Assembly (NCBI GenBank): GCA_949296075.1
Contig: CASFNG010000011.1
Coordinates: 1-64,000 of the forward strand
From: an uncultured Parabacteroides sp.
Lineage (GTDB): Bacteria > Bacteroidota > Bacteroidia > Bacteroidales > Tannerellaceae
Direction: 5' to 3'
DNA: 64,000 nucleotides
Made by a program: the position numbers and the translations under genes. Every line of letters begins with the position of its first letter. Positions within the stretch are counted from its first letter, which is position 1. The notes under the pieces were generated by a model. That model was not told the origin of the DNA, ran no database searches, and worked only from the letters and a program-made list of their open reading frames with translations. Below are positions 36,432 to 46,407 of this stretch, piece after piece.

Positions 36432-37772
36432 TTATTGAAAAATGATACGTTGTTTGCCCTTCTGTTGCGGCTCTTGGCGCAAGGTATTCGCCTGAGTGGA
36501 CCGCTGGTATGGGGTCGGGGCAGACACCTCCTTCCCTGAAGTCTTGGAGCGGGCCTCGGAAATAATCTTCGGATCCCGGTTATATGTCGGATTCTCTTCT
36601 AACTTGGCGATCAGGAAATCATCATCCAACTCCTCCTGTGTCAGGATAACCACCTCCACCCGGTTAGAGAAATGGCCATCTGTAACGCTTTGCCCATAAT
36701 ACTTCTTCATCAACTCCCTATTCTTACGCTCCTTCTCCTGCTGCTCACGCTCCTTCTCTCGCTGCTTACGTTCATCCATCTCATCCGAAACGGAGACATC
36801 ATCCACTGTAAATCCAGTAGCTAAGATCGTCATCTTCACCTTATTTCCCAAGGTATTGTCGATAGCCGTTCCCCAAATCACCTCAATGTCCTCATTGAAC
36901 TCCGACATGAAATCATGCACATCGTTCATCTCCTCCATCCGAAGCTCCGCCTCCTCGCTGAAATAAACATTAAACAGGATCTTCTTGGCATTTCGGACAT
37001 CATTATTACTTAACAACGGGGAATTCAGCGCATCCGCCACCGCCTGACGGACACGTCCCTCACCTTCGCCATAGCCATTGCTCATCAACGCCACACCACC
37101 GTCCTTCATCGTGGTATTCACATCCGCGAAGTCCAAGTTAATAATACCGGGAAGGGTAATGATCTCCGCGATACTCTTGGCAGCCACCGTCAAGGTGTCA
37201 TCCGCCTTACCAAATGCATTCATTACCGTAAGGTCTGAATAGATCTCGCGAAGCCGTTCATTATTGATCACCAACAGAGCGTCCACGTTCTTGGCGATCT
37301 CCTCCACGCCATTCAACGCCTGGATAATCTTCGGTTTCCCCTCGAACAGGAAGGGAATGGTCACGATACCTACCGTCAATATGCCCATATCCTTAGCGAT
37401 ACGTGCGATCACGGGGGCAGCCCCGGTTCCGGTTCCTCCACCCATTCCTGCCGTGATAAAGACCATCTTCGTGCCATCGCCCAACAACTTTTGGATGTCT
37501 CCCGTACTTTCCTCGGCAGCCATCATCGCCCGTTCCGGCTTATTTCCGGCACCCAGTCCTTGGGTGATCTCACGTCCTAACAGAAGTTTAATAGGGACAT
37601 CCGAGCGGTTCAAAGCCTGGTTATCCGTATTACATAATACGAACGTGACGTCGTGTATGCCTTCCTTGTACATGTGAGTTACCGCGTTTCCGCCACCTCC
37701 ACCAACTCCTATTACCTTAATGATCTTAGGAGTGTCCGTCGGCAAATTAAATTTCAGTATCGTATCGTCCAT
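36432..37772 (-). CDS. ftsZ: Cell division protein FtsZ
   Basis: This tubulin-like GTPase of 446 residues forms the division ring. The N-terminal GTP-binding signature GVGGGGGNAV, the tubulin signature GGGTGTG (111-117) and the T7-loop segment NLDFADVNT are present. After the core (to about 325) comes a charged linker rich in Glu, Lys and Arg, then a Gln/Arg-rich end (KGKQRIIFQ). A start seven codons upstream (37793) is possible; 37772 (MDDTILKFNL) fits Bacteroides FtsZ proteins better. It follows ftsA by 58 bp. Confidence 0.97.
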   Translation of the reverse strand: MDDTILKFNLPTDTPKIIKVIGVGGGGGNAVTHMYKEGIHDVTFVLCNTDNQALNRSDVPIKLLLGREITQGLGAGNKPERAMMAAEESTGDIQKLLGDGTKMVFITAGMGGGTGTGAAPVIARIAKDMGILTVGIVTIPFLFEGKPKIIQALNGVEEIAKNVDALLVINNERLREIYSDLTVMNAFGKADDTLTVAAKSIAEIITLPGIINLDFADVNTTMKDGGVALMSNGYGEGEGRVRQAVADALNSPLLSNNDVRNAKKILFNVYFSEEAELRMEEMNDVHDFMSEFNEDIEVIWGTAIDNTLGNKVKMTILATGFTVDDVSVSDEMDERKQREKEREQQEKERKNRELMKKYYGQSVTDGHFSNRVEVVILTQEELDDDFLIAKLEENPTYNRDPKIISEARSKTSGKEVSAPTPYQRSTQANTLRQEPQQKGKQRIIFQ

Positions 37773-37830
37773 AGTCTTCGTATCTTTGCACATAATCTTC
37801 CGGTTTTATCACATTCGCAGATCAGGGTTA

Positions 37831-39222
37831 TCATCTTTTCCTATCGTCATCGTCAAAAAGTGTACCACTAAAGTTCTCGATTCTTTTTGTCAATGATCTG
37901 AACAATCCCCCTTTTGGCTGGGGCCTTGGATTCTCCGGGACAGACACTTCTTCAGGTTCCGGCTTCTGAACAACCGTTGGCTTTGGCTCAACGACCGGCT
38001 TTTCCTTAGGTTCCGGGACAGGCGGGATATACTCGGCACAATTCTCCGATCCCCTCGCCAGCAGCCCAATCGCCACCGCATACCCGGGATTCATGGCGAC
38101 AGACAAATCACCACCTGCCACCAATCCTTTCCGTACGGAAGAATAATAGCGAACCTCCAACTTCAGTTTCTCACGCATCACGTCCACCAAATCTTTCAAG
38201 GCAGCCGCACCACCTGTGATCACGACTCCCGCTCCCAACTTGTCCATCATGCCCGTATCCTCAATCTGCTTATGCACATTCGCCAGGATCTCGTTCATGC
38301 GTGCCACGACCACATTATTCAGCTCGGTCAGTTTGATCTCACGCAAGCCCATGCCATCCGCCAGATTTACCGAGATCTGCTTATCATCGTTCTTGTCATT
38401 CTTGGCTGATCCATAAGTCACCTTCAAGCGTTCCGCCTCCGCCTCCACGACATTGAGTGTCGTTATGTCTTTCGTGATCAGATGTCCGCCTAACGGTATC
38501 ACGGACAGACTCACCAACTGCCCTCCCTTATAGACGGACACAGAAGTCACACCGGCTCCAAAATCGACCAAGGCGCACCCCAGATCCTTCTCATTCACGC
38601 TAAGCACCACATCCGCCAACGCAAGCGGAGAGATCAAGATCCCTGCGATTTTCACTCCCGTCTGCTCCTCGACATTATGTATCACATTCAACCTCAAAGA
38701 AGGCCCACCGACAATCAACTTATACCGGGCATCGATACGCCTGCAAGATACGCCTACCGGGTTCAGTTCCGGCTTATCATCTATATCATCTAAATAATAA
38801 GACGGGGAAACCACATCGAGAACTCGCGTTTGTTTCGGTTGATAGGCCTTACAGTCCTGATATAACGAGTTGATAATCTCCTCTGTGACTACCCCTTCCG
38901 TGCCTAAAACCTTACTGACCGTATGGTCTATCGAGCGGATCGACTGTCCGCCCACCCCTACATATACCTTCCGGATCTTGTACGTCCCTTGCTTATCATC
39001 CCGCTTGCTATTCAGCTTATTCTCCAGCTTCTTGATCAGGCGATTTACTTGCATCGCCGTCTCCTCCACCTTATATACACATCCTCTTCGTATGCAGATT
39101 CCTGAATCCTCCACCTCATGAGCGATAATCGAAAGAGCGCCCGAGGCATCCTTGGTACCTACGATTCCCACCATGTGGGAGGTACCCAAATCAATAGCCG
39201 CGATAAAGTCTGTGTATGCCAT
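37831..39222 (-). CDS. ftsA: Cell division protein FtsA
   Basis: This actin-like ATPase of 463 residues tethers FtsZ to the membrane. Visible are the phosphate-1 motif AIDLGTSH, the SHS2 (1C) region, phosphate-2 VDFGAGVTSV and the adenosine motif GVVITGGAAAL. A proline- and acid-rich stretch (about 385-435) precedes a basic amphipathic end, GLFRSLTKRIENF, that probably acts as membrane anchor. It is 4 bp from ftsQ. Confidence 0.95.
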   Translation of the reverse strand: MAYTDFIAAIDLGTSHMVGIVGTKDASGALSIIAHEVEDSGICIRRGCVYKVEETAMQVNRLIKKLENKLNSKRDDKQGTYKIRKVYVGVGGQSIRSIDHTVSKVLGTEGVVTEEIINSLYQDCKAYQPKQTRVLDVVSPSYYLDDIDDKPELNPVGVSCRRIDARYKLIVGGPSLRLNVIHNVEEQTGVKIAGILISPLALADVVLSVNEKDLGCALVDFGAGVTSVSVYKGGQLVSLSVIPLGGHLITKDITTLNVVEAEAERLKVTYGSAKNDKNDDKQISVNLADGMGLREIKLTELNNVVVARMNEILANVHKQIEDTGMMDKLGAGVVITGGAAALKDLVDVMREKLKLEVRYYSSVRKGLVAGGDLSVAMNPGYAVAIGLLARGSENCAEYIPPVPEPKEKPVVEPKPTVVQKPEPEEVSVPENPRPQPKGGLFRSLTKRIENFSGTLFDDDDRKR

Positions 39223-39226
39223 ATCT

Positions 39227-39955
39227 TTACTTTTTAGTACAAACGATTTGATTCTTATATTTCAAATTGATCATGCTGTACTTCTCCCAACCAACCTTGG
39301 GGATGGCCTGTTCGTAGAAAAGCCGCAAGTTCGCGAGCTTCTCCTCGAACCCATCCAACGATCCCAGCATGATCCGGTGGTTCCCCACCCTCGGGATAAG
39401 TTCTACATCGTTATCCGGATGAACATAAATTTGCTCAATCTGGTCATTCCAGAACTCATTCCCTTGCAAAAATAATGCAAATTTGTATAAGTCGGTCACG
39501 GCAAGTTCTTTTTCCACGTAACCTGTCGCGATCGGCACACGTGCCACGTACCTCCGGCTGATCGGCATTGTCGTGCCATGATTATCGACGTAATAATTGC
39601 CTCTCACGCCCATGATCCGGAGGATAGGGATTTTCTGCGTCACCTCCAGCTTGATAATTCCGGAGGGTGTCTTATACGCCTCTACATGAGCGATCATCTC
39701 ATTCTTCAGCAACTCGGTCTCGATCCGCTCCGTATTGATCTCATTCATAGACTGATCGATGGGATTGAGATGAGCTGCCTTCAGCAATGAGATCAACTCG
39801 GCCTCGCTCACGAAGTGCTTGTCAAGGCTATCCTTCACCACGACACGCAGATCCTTGCAAGCCACATCCTGCCGCTCCTCCCGGAAAAAGAAGGAGACGG
39901 CCGCGATGTAACAAAACAACAACATCGCTATTACTATGGAAAATATCCGGATCAC
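39227..39955 (-). CDS. ftsQ: Cell division protein FtsQ/DivIB-like
   Basis: This 242-residue bitopic membrane protein has an N-terminal helix (about 3-23, FSIVIAMLLFCYIAAVSFFF), a POTRA-like domain (about 30-105) and the FtsQ beta domain with the segment YVDNHGTTMPISRRY. It links FtsA/FtsZ to the septal synthase FtsWI in the periplasm. The primary sequence is poorly conserved in this family; position between murC and ftsA supports the call. Its start overlaps the murC stop by 4 bp. Confidence 0.87.
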   Translation of the reverse strand: MIRIFSIVIAMLLFCYIAAVSFFFREERQDVACKDLRVVVKDSLDKHFVSEAELISLLKAAHLNPIDQSMNEINTERIETELLKNEMIAHVEAYKTPSGIIKLEVTQKIPILRIMGVRGNYYVDNHGTTMPISRRYVARVPIATGYVEKELAVTDLYKFALFLQGNEFWNDQIEQIYVHPDNDVELIPRVGNHRIMLGSLDGFEEKLANLRLFYEQAIPKVGWEKYSMINLKYKNQIVCTKK

Positions 39956-41340
39956 GATTTGTTCACTTGTTTAAGCAATATTTCCTTCACGGGCTCCACC
40001 AAGCGATCGATGTCGCCGGCACCCACCATCAAGACGACCTCATACTTACCGGAGGCGATCACGCCAAGCAGCTCTTCCTTCCGGCACATACGCTTGGAAG
40101 GGATCGTCACCTTGTCGAAAATGATCCGGGAAGTCACGCCCGGTATCGGTTCCTCCCTCGCCGGATAAATATCCAGCAAGATCAACTCATCCAACAACGA
40201 TAGGCTGGCGGCGAAATCGTCGGCGAAATCCCGTGTCCGGGTATAGAGGTGAGGCTGGAAAATCCCTGTCACCTTTCGCCCCGCATATAGCTCCTTCACC
40301 GACAATATACTTTGCGCCAATTCCTTCGGATGGTGCGCGTAATCATCGATCAAGACCACTTGATCCGTCTTCAGGTGGAAATCGAACCGCCGATGCGCCC
40401 CCTCGAAGGTCGCCATTCCTCGCTTGATCTCCTCCGGGGTCACCCCATTCAGCCAAGCGATCGCCATCGCCGCGACCCCATTCTCCACGTTCACTTTCAC
40501 CGGGACACCCAGCTCCACGTCGGGGATGACCACGCCGGGACCAACGAAATCGAAGGTGATATTCCCCGCTTGGGCACGGACATTCTCCGCGTAAAAGTCC
40601 GCCTTCTCTGTCACCGAGTAGGTATATTCACGTACCCCATCCCGCAGACGAGGCGTCACACGGATTCCTTTCTTGATAAGCAGGCAACCGTCGGGACGGA
40701 TCAAGGAGGTGAATTTCTCGAAGCTCTCCCGATACGCCTCCGCCGTACCATAAATATCTAAATGATCCGGATCGGCGGAAGTGATCACCGCCATATAAGG
40801 AGTCAGCCAATGGAAAGAACGATCGAACTCGTCCGCCTCGATCACGGTGAGATCGCTCTTATCAGACAGCATCAAATTACTCTCATAAGGCTTCAAGATC
40901 CCGCCTAAGAAGGCGTTGCAATCCACGTGAGAACATTTCAGCAGGTGAGCGAGCATCGACGAGGTGGTCGTCTTCCCATGCGTCCCAGCCACGCACAAGC
41001 CGCGGGCGGAACGGGTGATCTCGCCCAGCACCTGGGCCCGCTTCATCACCTCAAAGCCATGCTGGCGGAAATAGGTCAGCTCCGTATGCGACTCGGGCAC
41101 CGCCGGTGTATAGACCACCAAAGTCTCCCTTGGAGAACGGAATGCCTCACCGATCCGATCCACGCGATCCTCATAATGAATATCGGCACCTTCCTTCCGT
41201 AACTCCTCCGTCAAGGCGGATGGTGTCTTGTCGTATCCGCCGACCCGTTTCCCCTTCGAGAGGAAATAGCGGATCAAGGCGCTCATGCCAATGCCTCCAG
41301 CCCCTACAAAATATACTGATTTCACGTTATTTATATCCAT
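39952..41340 (-). CDS. murC: UDP-N-acetylmuramate--L-alanine ligase
   Basis: This 462-residue Mur ligase adds L-Ala to UDP-MurNAc. The N-terminal Rossmann-like motif GAGGIGMSAL, the ATP loop GTHGKTTT (119-126) and the central EADEFDRSF segment are typical of MurC. The C-terminal domain has DDYAHHPKEL. It overlaps ftsQ by 4 bp and lies 12 bp after murG in the dcw cluster. Confidence 0.96.
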   Translation of the reverse strand: MDINNVKSVYFVGAGGIGMSALIRYFLSKGKRVGGYDKTPSALTEELRKEGADIHYEDRVDRIGEAFRSPRETLVVYTPAVPESHTELTYFRQHGFEVMKRAQVLGEITRSARGLCVAGTHGKTTTSSMLAHLLKCSHVDCNAFLGGILKPYESNLMLSDKSDLTVIEADEFDRSFHWLTPYMAVITSADPDHLDIYGTAEAYRESFEKFTSLIRPDGCLLIKKGIRVTPRLRDGVREYTYSVTEKADFYAENVRAQAGNITFDFVGPGVVIPDVELGVPVKVNVENGVAAMAIAWLNGVTPEEIKRGMATFEGAHRRFDFHLKTDQVVLIDDYAHHPKELAQSILSVKELYAGRKVTGIFQPHLYTRTRDFADDFAASLSLLDELILLDIYPAREEPIPGVTSRIIFDKVTIPSKRMCRKEELLGVIASGKYEVVLMVGAGDIDRLVEPVKEILLKQVNKS

Positions 41341-41352
41341 CTTCTCTAATTC

Positions 41353-42459
41353 TCATTCCTTATTTATAATCTTGACGATCTCATCCACGATCCGATCCGC
41401 GCTATGCCGTTGAGCCAGCGTCTCGATATTCCGGCCCATACTCTCCAACCGTGCCTCATCATGCACGAGCCGCAAGGCGGTCGGTACTAAATCACGCTCC
41501 GCATCCTTGTCGGCGACCATCACGGCGGCCTCCTTGTCTACCAGCGCCAACGCGTTCTTGGTCTGATGATCCTCTGCCACGTTGGGCGAAGGCACCAAGA
41601 TGACCGGCTTACCAAGCAGGCAAAGCTCCGAGATCGAGCTCGCCCCGGCGCGCGAGATCACCAAGTCGGCCGCGGCGTAGGCGTAATCCATACGCGTGAT
41701 GAAATCGGAGCACCACACCGGCATACCCCGATAGGCTTTCAGGTGCTTCGAGGCGTCGTCGTAATAATATCGCCCTGTTTGCCAAATAACCTGGGCATCC
41801 GACGCGAAAAACTTGTCCAAGTCTCCTTGGATACTTCGGTTGATCGTCCGGGCCCCTAAGCTACCCCCCACCACGAGGATCGTTTTCCTCTCCGGGGAGA
41901 GACCAAAGAAAGCCAGCGCCTCCTCCCGCTTACCCCGCGCCTCTTCCAGATCCTTCCGTACCGGGTTCCCGGTCATCACGATCTTATCGGCGGGAAAGAA
42001 TTTCTCCATACCCTCGTAAGCCACGCAGATCCGGTCGGCTTTCTTGGCCAGCAACTTATTGGTCACCCCGGCATACGAGTTCTGTTCCTGGATCAAGGTA
42101 GGTATCCCTAAGGAGGCAGCCATCCACAAGGTCGGTCCGCTGGCATATCCCCCGACACCCACGGCGATGTCCGGCCGGAAATCCCGGATCGTCTTTTTCG
42201 CCAGCCGGAGGCTCTTCAGCAACCTTGCCACGACCTTCACGTTATTCATCAGATGGGCCCGATCGAAACCACTGACCGGCAACCCGACGATCTGATACCC
42301 CGCCGCCGGCACCTTGTCCATCTCCATGCGGTCTTCCGCCCCCACGAACAAGATTTCCGCGTCAGGGAAACGCTTCCTCAATGTATTCGCGATCGAGATG
42401 GCCGGGAAGATATGTCCTCCCGTACCCCCACCGCTAATGATAATTCGATATGCTTTCAT
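41353..42459 (-). CDS. murG: Lipid II synthase (UDP-GlcNAc transferase) MurG
   Basis: This 368-residue GT28 glycosyltransferase converts lipid I to lipid II on the inner face of the membrane. Family motifs are SGGGTGGHIFPA near the N-terminus, GVGGYASGP, VVGGSLGAR and the donor-site region SRAGASSISELCLLGKP. The open frame could begin 12 codons earlier, inside ftsW, but MKAYRIIISGGGTGG at 42459 is the usual MurG start, 8 bp after the ftsW stop. Confidence 0.96.
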   Translation of the reverse strand: MKAYRIIISGGGTGGHIFPAISIANTLRKRFPDAEILFVGAEDRMEMDKVPAAGYQIVGLPVSGFDRAHLMNNVKVVARLLKSLRLAKKTIRDFRPDIAVGVGGYASGPTLWMAASLGIPTLIQEQNSYAGVTNKLLAKKADRICVAYEGMEKFFPADKIVMTGNPVRKDLEEARGKREEALAFFGLSPERKTILVVGGSLGARTINRSIQGDLDKFFASDAQVIWQTGRYYYDDASKHLKAYRGMPVWCSDFITRMDYAYAAADLVISRAGASSISELCLLGKPVILVPSPNVAEDHQTKNALALVDKEAAVMVADKDAERDLVPTALRLVHDEARLESMGRNIETLAQRHSADRIVDEIVKIINKE

Positions 42460-42466
42460 ACTTTCT

Positions 42467-43753
42467 CTATCCCATTTTAGCATTTTCCATGCCATTCACC
42501 GCGCTCACCGGAGCATCTGGCACCCAATTGGAGATCTCCTCTTCTGTCAACGCGGAAGAAGACGAAGCGGTCTCGTTTCCAAGCTCCTCCTCTTCCTCGT
42601 CGCCCATGTGGGCCCCGAAACGGCTTATACTCAATATAATCCCTATATAGACGCAGGAGATGACCGTGGAGGTTCCTCCCCGGCTTACCAAGGGCATCGG
42701 CTGACCGGTGACAGGGATCATATTAACCGCCACCGCCATATTCGCCAAAGCCTGCACCACAAGCATCAAGCCACACCCCAATACCAACAACTTCGGGAAT
42801 AGCTTATCGCATCTCCGGGCGATCATTCCTACCCTCACCAACAACCAAAGATAGAGCAACAACACGACTACTCCTCCTACCAAGCCGAGTTCCTCGATAA
42901 TAATCGCATAAATGAAGTCGGAATAGGCCTGCGGCAAGAAATCCCGCTGCTGCCCATGTCCCGGAAGCTGGGGGGACAACCCTCCCCGGGCGATAGCGAT
43001 CTTCGCGTGCGTGACCTGATAATTCTCTTTGTTGAAGAGGTCTTTGGCATCCAGCGTATCATTATTGGATTGGGCAGCCAGACGGCTTTTCCAAGTCACC
43101 ACACGATCCAGCAAAGGCAGCTTCTCCCATACCGAATCCGGCACGACAAACCACGAAGCCACGAAAACGCCCATAGCCACCGCTATGATCCCGGTCCATT
43201 TAGCTAACCTTCTCCATGAGATCTGACCGATAAACATCATCACCCAGCAGATCACGCCCAACATAAAGGCCGTTGAGAAATTTTCCGGAAGAATCAACAA
43301 ACAGGATACACCGACCCCACCCATGATCCACCAGAAGATCTGCTTCTCAGGGAGTTTACCCCGACGGCTCAACATGAAAGCGACAAATATGATACAGCTC
43401 AACTTCGCCAATTCCGAAGGCTGTATCTGGAAGCCGAATATCGACAGCCAGCGTTGCGCATCGTTCGTTTTATCACCAACGACAAGGGTCACCAATAACA
43501 ACACGATCGAAAGAGGCAATCCGATCACTCCCACCGCCATCAGTCGCGAAGGAATGTTATGCAAGATCAGGACCGCCACGAACCCCGCGAACAGGAAAGA
43601 CGCATGACGGGCGATCGGCAGCCAGTGATTCGCGTTCTTATAAGCCAACGTGCTGGTAGCGCTGAACACCTCCACTGCCGAGATCAGGCAGAGAAACATG
43701 AAAATAACCCATATTACCCGATCTCCCTTGAATAGTTTACTCGCCAGATCCAT
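42467..43753 (-). CDS. ftsW: Septal peptidoglycan glycosyltransferase FtsW
   Basis: This 428-residue SEDS-family protein has about ten membrane helices and polymerizes lipid II with FtsI. Typical segments are GFQIQPSELAKL, AIARGGLSPQLPGHGQQRDFLPQAYSDFIYAI (cut here by family knowledge into loop 4) and PLVSRGGTS. The Asp of the catalytic loop region is expected near the FLPQAYSDF segment. A charged Glu-rich tail follows the last helix. It is 16 bp before murD in gene order. Confidence 0.95.
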   Translation of the reverse strand: MDLASKLFKGDRVIWVIFMFLCLISAVEVFSATSTLAYKNANHWLPIARHASFLFAGFVAVLILHNIPSRLMAVGVIGLPLSIVLLLVTLVVGDKTNDAQRWLSIFGFQIQPSELAKLSCIIFVAFMLSRRGKLPEKQIFWWIMGGVGVSCLLILPENFSTAFMLGVICWVMMFIGQISWRRLAKWTGIIAVAMGVFVASWFVVPDSVWEKLPLLDRVVTWKSRLAAQSNNDTLDAKDLFNKENYQVTHAKIAIARGGLSPQLPGHGQQRDFLPQAYSDFIYAIIIEELGLVGGVVVLLLYLWLLVRVGMIARRCDKLFPKLLVLGCGLMLVVQALANMAVAVNMIPVTGQPMPLVSRGGTSTVISCVYIGIILSISRFGAHMGDEEEEELGNETASSSSALTEEEISNWVPDAPVSAVNGMENAKMG

Positions 43754-43768
43754 AGACTCTTTTCCTTA

Positions 43769-45103
43769 TCATAGGTTACGAACACACGCCTTGAACTGAT
43801 CTCCCCGATCCTCGTAGTTCTTGAAAAGATCGAAACTGGCGCAACAGGGAGAAAGCAATACCGTATCTCCCTTGCGAGCCATACGATAGGCCTTCGAGAC
43901 TGCCTCCTCCATAGAGCGGGCGTCCTCGATCTGTTCCACCTTCCCGTCGAAGAAAGCGTGCAACTTGGCGTTGTCCACGCCTAAAAAGATCAAGGAATGC
44001 ACCTTCTTCCGCACCAATTCCTCAATTTCCGTATAGTCGTTTCCCTTATCTGTCCCACCTAATATCAATACGACCGGAGTTGTCATGCTTTGCAAGGCAT
44101 ACCAACAAGAATTCACGTTCGTGGCTTTCGAGTCGTTGATGTAATCAACACCACGTACCCGAAGAACTTTCTCCAAACGATGCTCGACACCCATGAAATC
44201 GCTGAGCGACGCCCGGATTTTCTCGTCATGGATGTCCACTACCTTCGACGCTATGCCCGCGGCCAACGAGTTGTACAGGTTATGCGTCCCCGACAATGCC
44301 AAATGATCTTGTTCCATCGTAAATGTACCATTAGCTGTTTCAATAACTACTTGATTATTTTCCGTATATCCTTTGACACCCTCCTCATGGGTCTCGGCGA
44401 ACGGATAAAGAGTAGCCGCGGGACATCGCTTGGCGATCTCTCGCGCTATGATCGGATCATCGTTCCAGAAAATAAAGGCATCCGCCTCTGTCTGGTTTTG
44501 CAAGATACGGAATTTCGCGTTCACGTAGTTCTGCATCTCATAATTATAGCGATCTAAATGATCGGGTGTTATATTCAACAGGATAGCGATGTCAGCCTTG
44601 AAGTCATACATATTATCCAACTGGAAACTGCTCAGCTCGATAACATATACCGCATGTGGGTCTTCCGCCACCTGGAGGGCGAGACTGTTCCCCACGTTCC
44701 CGGCCAAGCCTACATCCACGCCCGCCTCTTTCAGGATATGGTACGTCAGCATGGTAGTCGTTGTCTTGCCGTTGCTGCCCGTGATACAGATCATTTTCGA
44801 ATCGGTATATCGTCCCGCGAACTCAATCTCGGAGATAATGGGTATCCCCTTCGCCTTTACCTGCTGTATGATGGGAGCCTTATCGGGAATCCCCGGGCTC
44901 TTGACGATCTCGTCGGCATTCAAGATGTCGGCTTCCGTATGCTGTCCCTCCTCCCATCGGATCGCATGGCGGTCCAGCATATCCTTATATTTAGGCTTGA
45001 TCGACGACTTATCGGAGACGAACACGTCGAATCCTTTCGCCTTCGCCAAGACAGCGGCTCCGGCACCACTCTCTCCTGCCCCTAATATAACCATTCTCTT
45101 CAT
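43769..45103 (-). CDS. murD: UDP-N-acetylmuramoylalanine--D-glutamate ligase
   Basis: This 444-residue Mur ligase adds D-Glu. The N-terminal GAGESGAGAA motif, the ATP loop GSNGKTTT (109-116), NITPDHLDRY and the C-terminal NDSKATNVNS and LGGTDKGNDY segments are all MurD features. Several in-frame starts occur within 12 bases; MKRMVILGAGESG at 45103 matches homologues. It lies between mraY and ftsW. Confidence 0.95.
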   Translation of the reverse strand: MKRMVILGAGESGAGAAVLAKAKGFDVFVSDKSSIKPKYKDMLDRHAIRWEEGQHTEADILNADEIVKSPGIPDKAPIIQQVKAKGIPIISEIEFAGRYTDSKMICITGSNGKTTTTMLTYHILKEAGVDVGLAGNVGNSLALQVAEDPHAVYVIELSSFQLDNMYDFKADIAILLNITPDHLDRYNYEMQNYVNAKFRILQNQTEADAFIFWNDDPIIAREIAKRCPAATLYPFAETHEEGVKGYTENNQVVIETANGTFTMEQDHLALSGTHNLYNSLAAGIASKVVDIHDEKIRASLSDFMGVEHRLEKVLRVRGVDYINDSKATNVNSCWYALQSMTTPVVLILGGTDKGNDYTEIEELVRKKVHSLIFLGVDNAKLHAFFDGKVEQIEDARSMEEAVSKAYRMARKGDTVLLSPCCASFDLFKNYEDRGDQFKACVRNL

Positions 45104-45132
45104 AAACCTCATCAATTTAATCCTTCTATATC

Positions 45133-46392
45133 TTATCTCATCTTCAACGTAACGATCGTGATCACCGCCAGGATAATGCCGATCAGCCAGAAACGGACCA
45201 CGATCTTCGACTCGGGCACTACGTTAAACGGTTTCTGTATCAAAGCCTGTATGCCCGCGTTACCCGGTTTCTGGAAATGATGGTGCAAAGGAGCCATCTT
45301 GAAGATACGGCGTCCTTCCCCATATTTCCTCTTCGTATATTTAAAGTAAGCGACCTGCAACATGACAGAGATGTTCTCCACCAAGAAGATTCCACACAGG
45401 ATCGGGATCAGTAATTCCTTCCGGATAATGATAGCGAACACGGCGATGATACCACCCAGCGTAAGGCTTCCGGTATCTCCCATGAAGACCTGAGCCGGAT
45501 AAGCGTTGTACCACAGGAATCCTACCGTAGCTCCGATGAAGGCGGCGGCATATACCACCAGTTCCTCCGCCCCGGGAATAAACATGATGTTCAGGAACGA
45601 GGCGAACTCAAAGTGAGACGACATATAGGCCAGGATACCAAGCGCCACCCCAATGATGGCCGAGGTCCCGGCCGCCAGACCGTCCAAGCCATCCGTCATA
45701 TTGGCTCCGTTAGAAACGGCTGTCACCACAAATATAACCATAAAAACGAACAACAGCCAAGCCGCCTCCTCTTTATATTCGCCCGCCCAGCTGACCAAGC
45801 TCGCGTAGTCGAAGTTATTGTTCTTCACGAATGGGATCGTCGTCTTGGTCGATTTTGTTTCTTGCGCATGATAACGTACCTCCTCGATCACGTTGTCATG
45901 ACGCACCTCCATGTTCTCCTTGATCACCACGTCCGGGCTCATGAACAGCACCAACCCCACGATCAAGCCCAAGCCGACTTGCCCCACGATCTTGAAACGC
46001 CCGTGCATTCCTTCCTTATTCTTCTTGAACACCTTGATATAGTCGTCGGCGAAACCCAACACGCCTAACCAGAGCGTCGTCACCAACATAAGGATCACAT
46101 AGATATTATGCAGCTTGGCACACAGAAGAGTCGGGATCAAGATCGCCACGATAATGATGATACCCCCCATCGTAGGCGTACCCTTCTTGCTCATTTGCCC
46201 CTCCAAACCTAAGTTTCTCACCGTCTCGCCGATTTGCAGCATCTGCAACCGATCGATGATACGCCGGCCTATCGCCGTGGAGATGAACAACGACAAGATC
46301 AAGGCCAAGCCCGAGCGGAAAGAGACATACTTAAACATTCCCGCTCCGGGTAAATCCAACTGATCCAAATAATTAAAAAGATAATAAAGCAT
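45133..46392 (-). CDS. mraY: Phospho-MurNAc-pentapeptide translocase MraY
   Basis: This 419-residue integral membrane enzyme makes lipid I from UDP-MurNAc-pentapeptide and undecaprenyl phosphate. MraY motifs are [47 protein letters not shown] and [10 protein letters not shown]. It is longer than the E. coli protein (360 residues) through an extra segment around residues 150-200 ([17 protein letters not shown]), which is usual in Bacteroidetes. Confidence 0.96.
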   Translation of the reverse strand: MLYYLFNYLDQLDLPGAGMFKYVSFRSGLALILSLFISTAIGRRIIDRLQMLQIGETVRNLGLEGQMSKKGTPTMGGIIIIVAILIPTLLCAKLHNIYVILMLVTTLWLGVLGFADDYIKVFKKNKEGMHGRFKIVGQVGLGLIVGLVLFMSPDVVIKENMEVRHDNVIEEVRYHAQETKSTKTTIPFVKNNNFDYASLVSWAGEYKEEAAWLLFVFMVIFVVTAVSNGANMTDGLDGLAAGTSAIIGVALGILAYMSSHFEFASFLNIMFIPGAEELVVYAAAFIGATVGFLWYNAYPAQVFMGDTGSLTLGGIIAVFAIIIRKELLIPILCGIFLVENISVMLQVAYFKYTKRKYGEGRRIFKMAPLHHHFQKPGNAGIQALIQKPFNVVPESKIVVRFWLIGIILAVITIVTLKMR

Positions 46393-46407
46393 CTCGTCTC
46401 AAAAAAA

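Noticed and set aside
39952-39958. Overlap of murC stop and ftsQ start as a possible frameshift
   Set aside because: A 4-bp ATGA-type overlap is normal in this cluster and both proteins are complete.
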